Of a stretch of DNA of 28,914 bases, positions 28,600 to 28,914 are shown in pieces (the first letter of the stretch is position 1; the number at the start of each line of letters is the position of its first letter). The stretch is from the NCBI GenBank assembly GCA_032160545.1, contig JAVHVN010000139.1:1-28914 (forward strand), written 5' to 3'. The position numbers and the translations under genes were made by a program. The notes beneath the pieces are model-generated. The model saw nothing but the letters and a program-made list of their open reading frames with translations, made no database searches and was not told where the DNA came from. The DNA is from DATGFB01 sp032160545 (GTDB lineage: Bacteria; Actinomycetota; Actinomycetes; Mycobacteriales; Jatrophihabitantaceae).

Positions 28600-28914
28600 T
28601 CATCCCGCGGCGAGGATGAGCTCGGCCGCCGCGGCGAGATCGTCGACGCACGCGATACCGCGGCGCGGCGTCACGCGGGGACCGATGGCGATAGCCGATA
28701 CGCCGGCCGCGGCCGCAGCCTGGATATCCGAATCGGCGTCTCCCACGAGCACCGCGTCGCTCAGGTCGACCTGATCGAGGTCGCGCGCAGCCCGCAGTAA
28801 CAAACCCGGCAGGGGCTTGCGGCAGTCGCACTCACCTTGCCCGTGCGTGCAGTAGTAAAAGGCGTCGACGTGGGCGCCCTCGGCGGCGAGCAGGCGCACC
28901 AGCCGGCCGGTGAC
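28600..28914 (-). CDS. HAD-IIIA hydrolase, GmhB-like, C-terminal part (truncated by window end)
   Basis: The last 104 codons of a HAD-superfamily phosphatase; the gene continues beyond 28914. It shows the Cys-Asp-Cys-Arg-Lys-Pro-Leu-Pro-Gly motif, which combines the GmhB-type zinc site and the catalytic-site Lys. A second motif, Val-Gly-Asp-Ala-Asp-Ser-Asp, binds Mg2+, and a Thr-His-Gly-Gln-Gly-Glu-Cys segment precedes the zinc site. GmhB removes the 7-phosphate from heptose 1,7-bisphosphate on the way to ADP- or GDP-heptose; relatives act on histidinol phosphate. The GTG at 28899 is internal, since the frame is open to the window edge. Confidence 0.85.
   Translation of the reverse strand, partial: VTGRLVRLLAAEGAHVDAFYYCTHGQGECDCRKPLPGLLLRAARDLDQVDLSDAVLVGDADSDIQAAAAAGVSAIAIGPRVTPRRGIACVDDLAAAAELILAAG

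Overview
The window is about 29 kb of very GC-rich, densely packed DNA from an actinobacterium (Actinomycetota). The evidence is the long GC-biased antisense open frames, frequent GTG starts, many 1-4 nt start/stop overlaps, an ECF sigma/anti-sigma/HtrA/TatB stress locus arranged as in mycobacteria, coenzyme F420 genes, and a WbbL-type rhamnosyltransferase beside a mannose-1-phosphate guanylyltransferase-like gene. The last arrangement resembles fbiA-fbiB-manB-wbbL of Mycobacterium. Genus cannot be read from the sequence; a Frankiales- or Jatrophihabitans-like lineage is only a guess. No rRNA, tRNA, IS element, prophage or CRISPR array was seen, and no gene-free stretch exceeds 300 bp.

Layout. 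1-274 is the C-terminal end of an ABC-2 permease. 366-1856 (minus) carries prfB and a YjbR-like gene. 1914-3341 (minus) is a four-gene Tad-pilus-like block (two TadE-like, one TadG-like and a 49-codon ORF) with no Tad ATPase or platform genes beside it. 3559-5934 (minus) holds an acyl-CoA dehydrogenase and a malyl-CoA-lyase-type CoA ester lyase. 6044-7831 (plus) encodes a soluble MgtE-N/CBS protein, preceded by a possible leaderless mini-ORF, and a DUF1003 membrane protein. 7838-9311 (minus) is marR-azlC-azlD, divergent from mrp (9355-10485).

10493-13849 (minus) is the extracytoplasmic stress locus sigE-rseA-htrA-tatB. A good SigE-type promoter lies upstream of sigE itself, consistent with autoregulation. 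13993-18393 (plus) contains a PLP decarboxylase, a VOC protein, a histidine phosphatase coupled to NAD(P)HX dehydratase, an O-methyltransferase and a DUF4031 gene. 18403-21553 (plus) is the F420 operon: fbiA/cofD, a CofE fused to a Nudix domain, and a beta-lactamase-fold serine hydrolase. A secreted GH16 glycosidase follows at 21680-22537.

22548-27776 (minus) reads in transcription order GT4, GT4, wbbL-like, manC-like, alkA-like. It is probably one envelope-glycan operon with a DNA repair gene at its end. A divergent SAM methyltransferase (27841-28596) and a truncated GmhB-like HAD phosphatase (28600-28914) suggest that the envelope region continues beyond the window.

The most notable points are: the CofE-Nudix fusion, in a position where mycobacterial FbiB carries the dehydro-F420 reductase domain; about a dozen genes with a TANNNT-like -10 box 6-8 nt before the start codon, predicting leaderless mRNAs; a leaderless Arg-rich mini-ORF overlapping the MgtE-like gene; and the SigE-type promoter on sigE.
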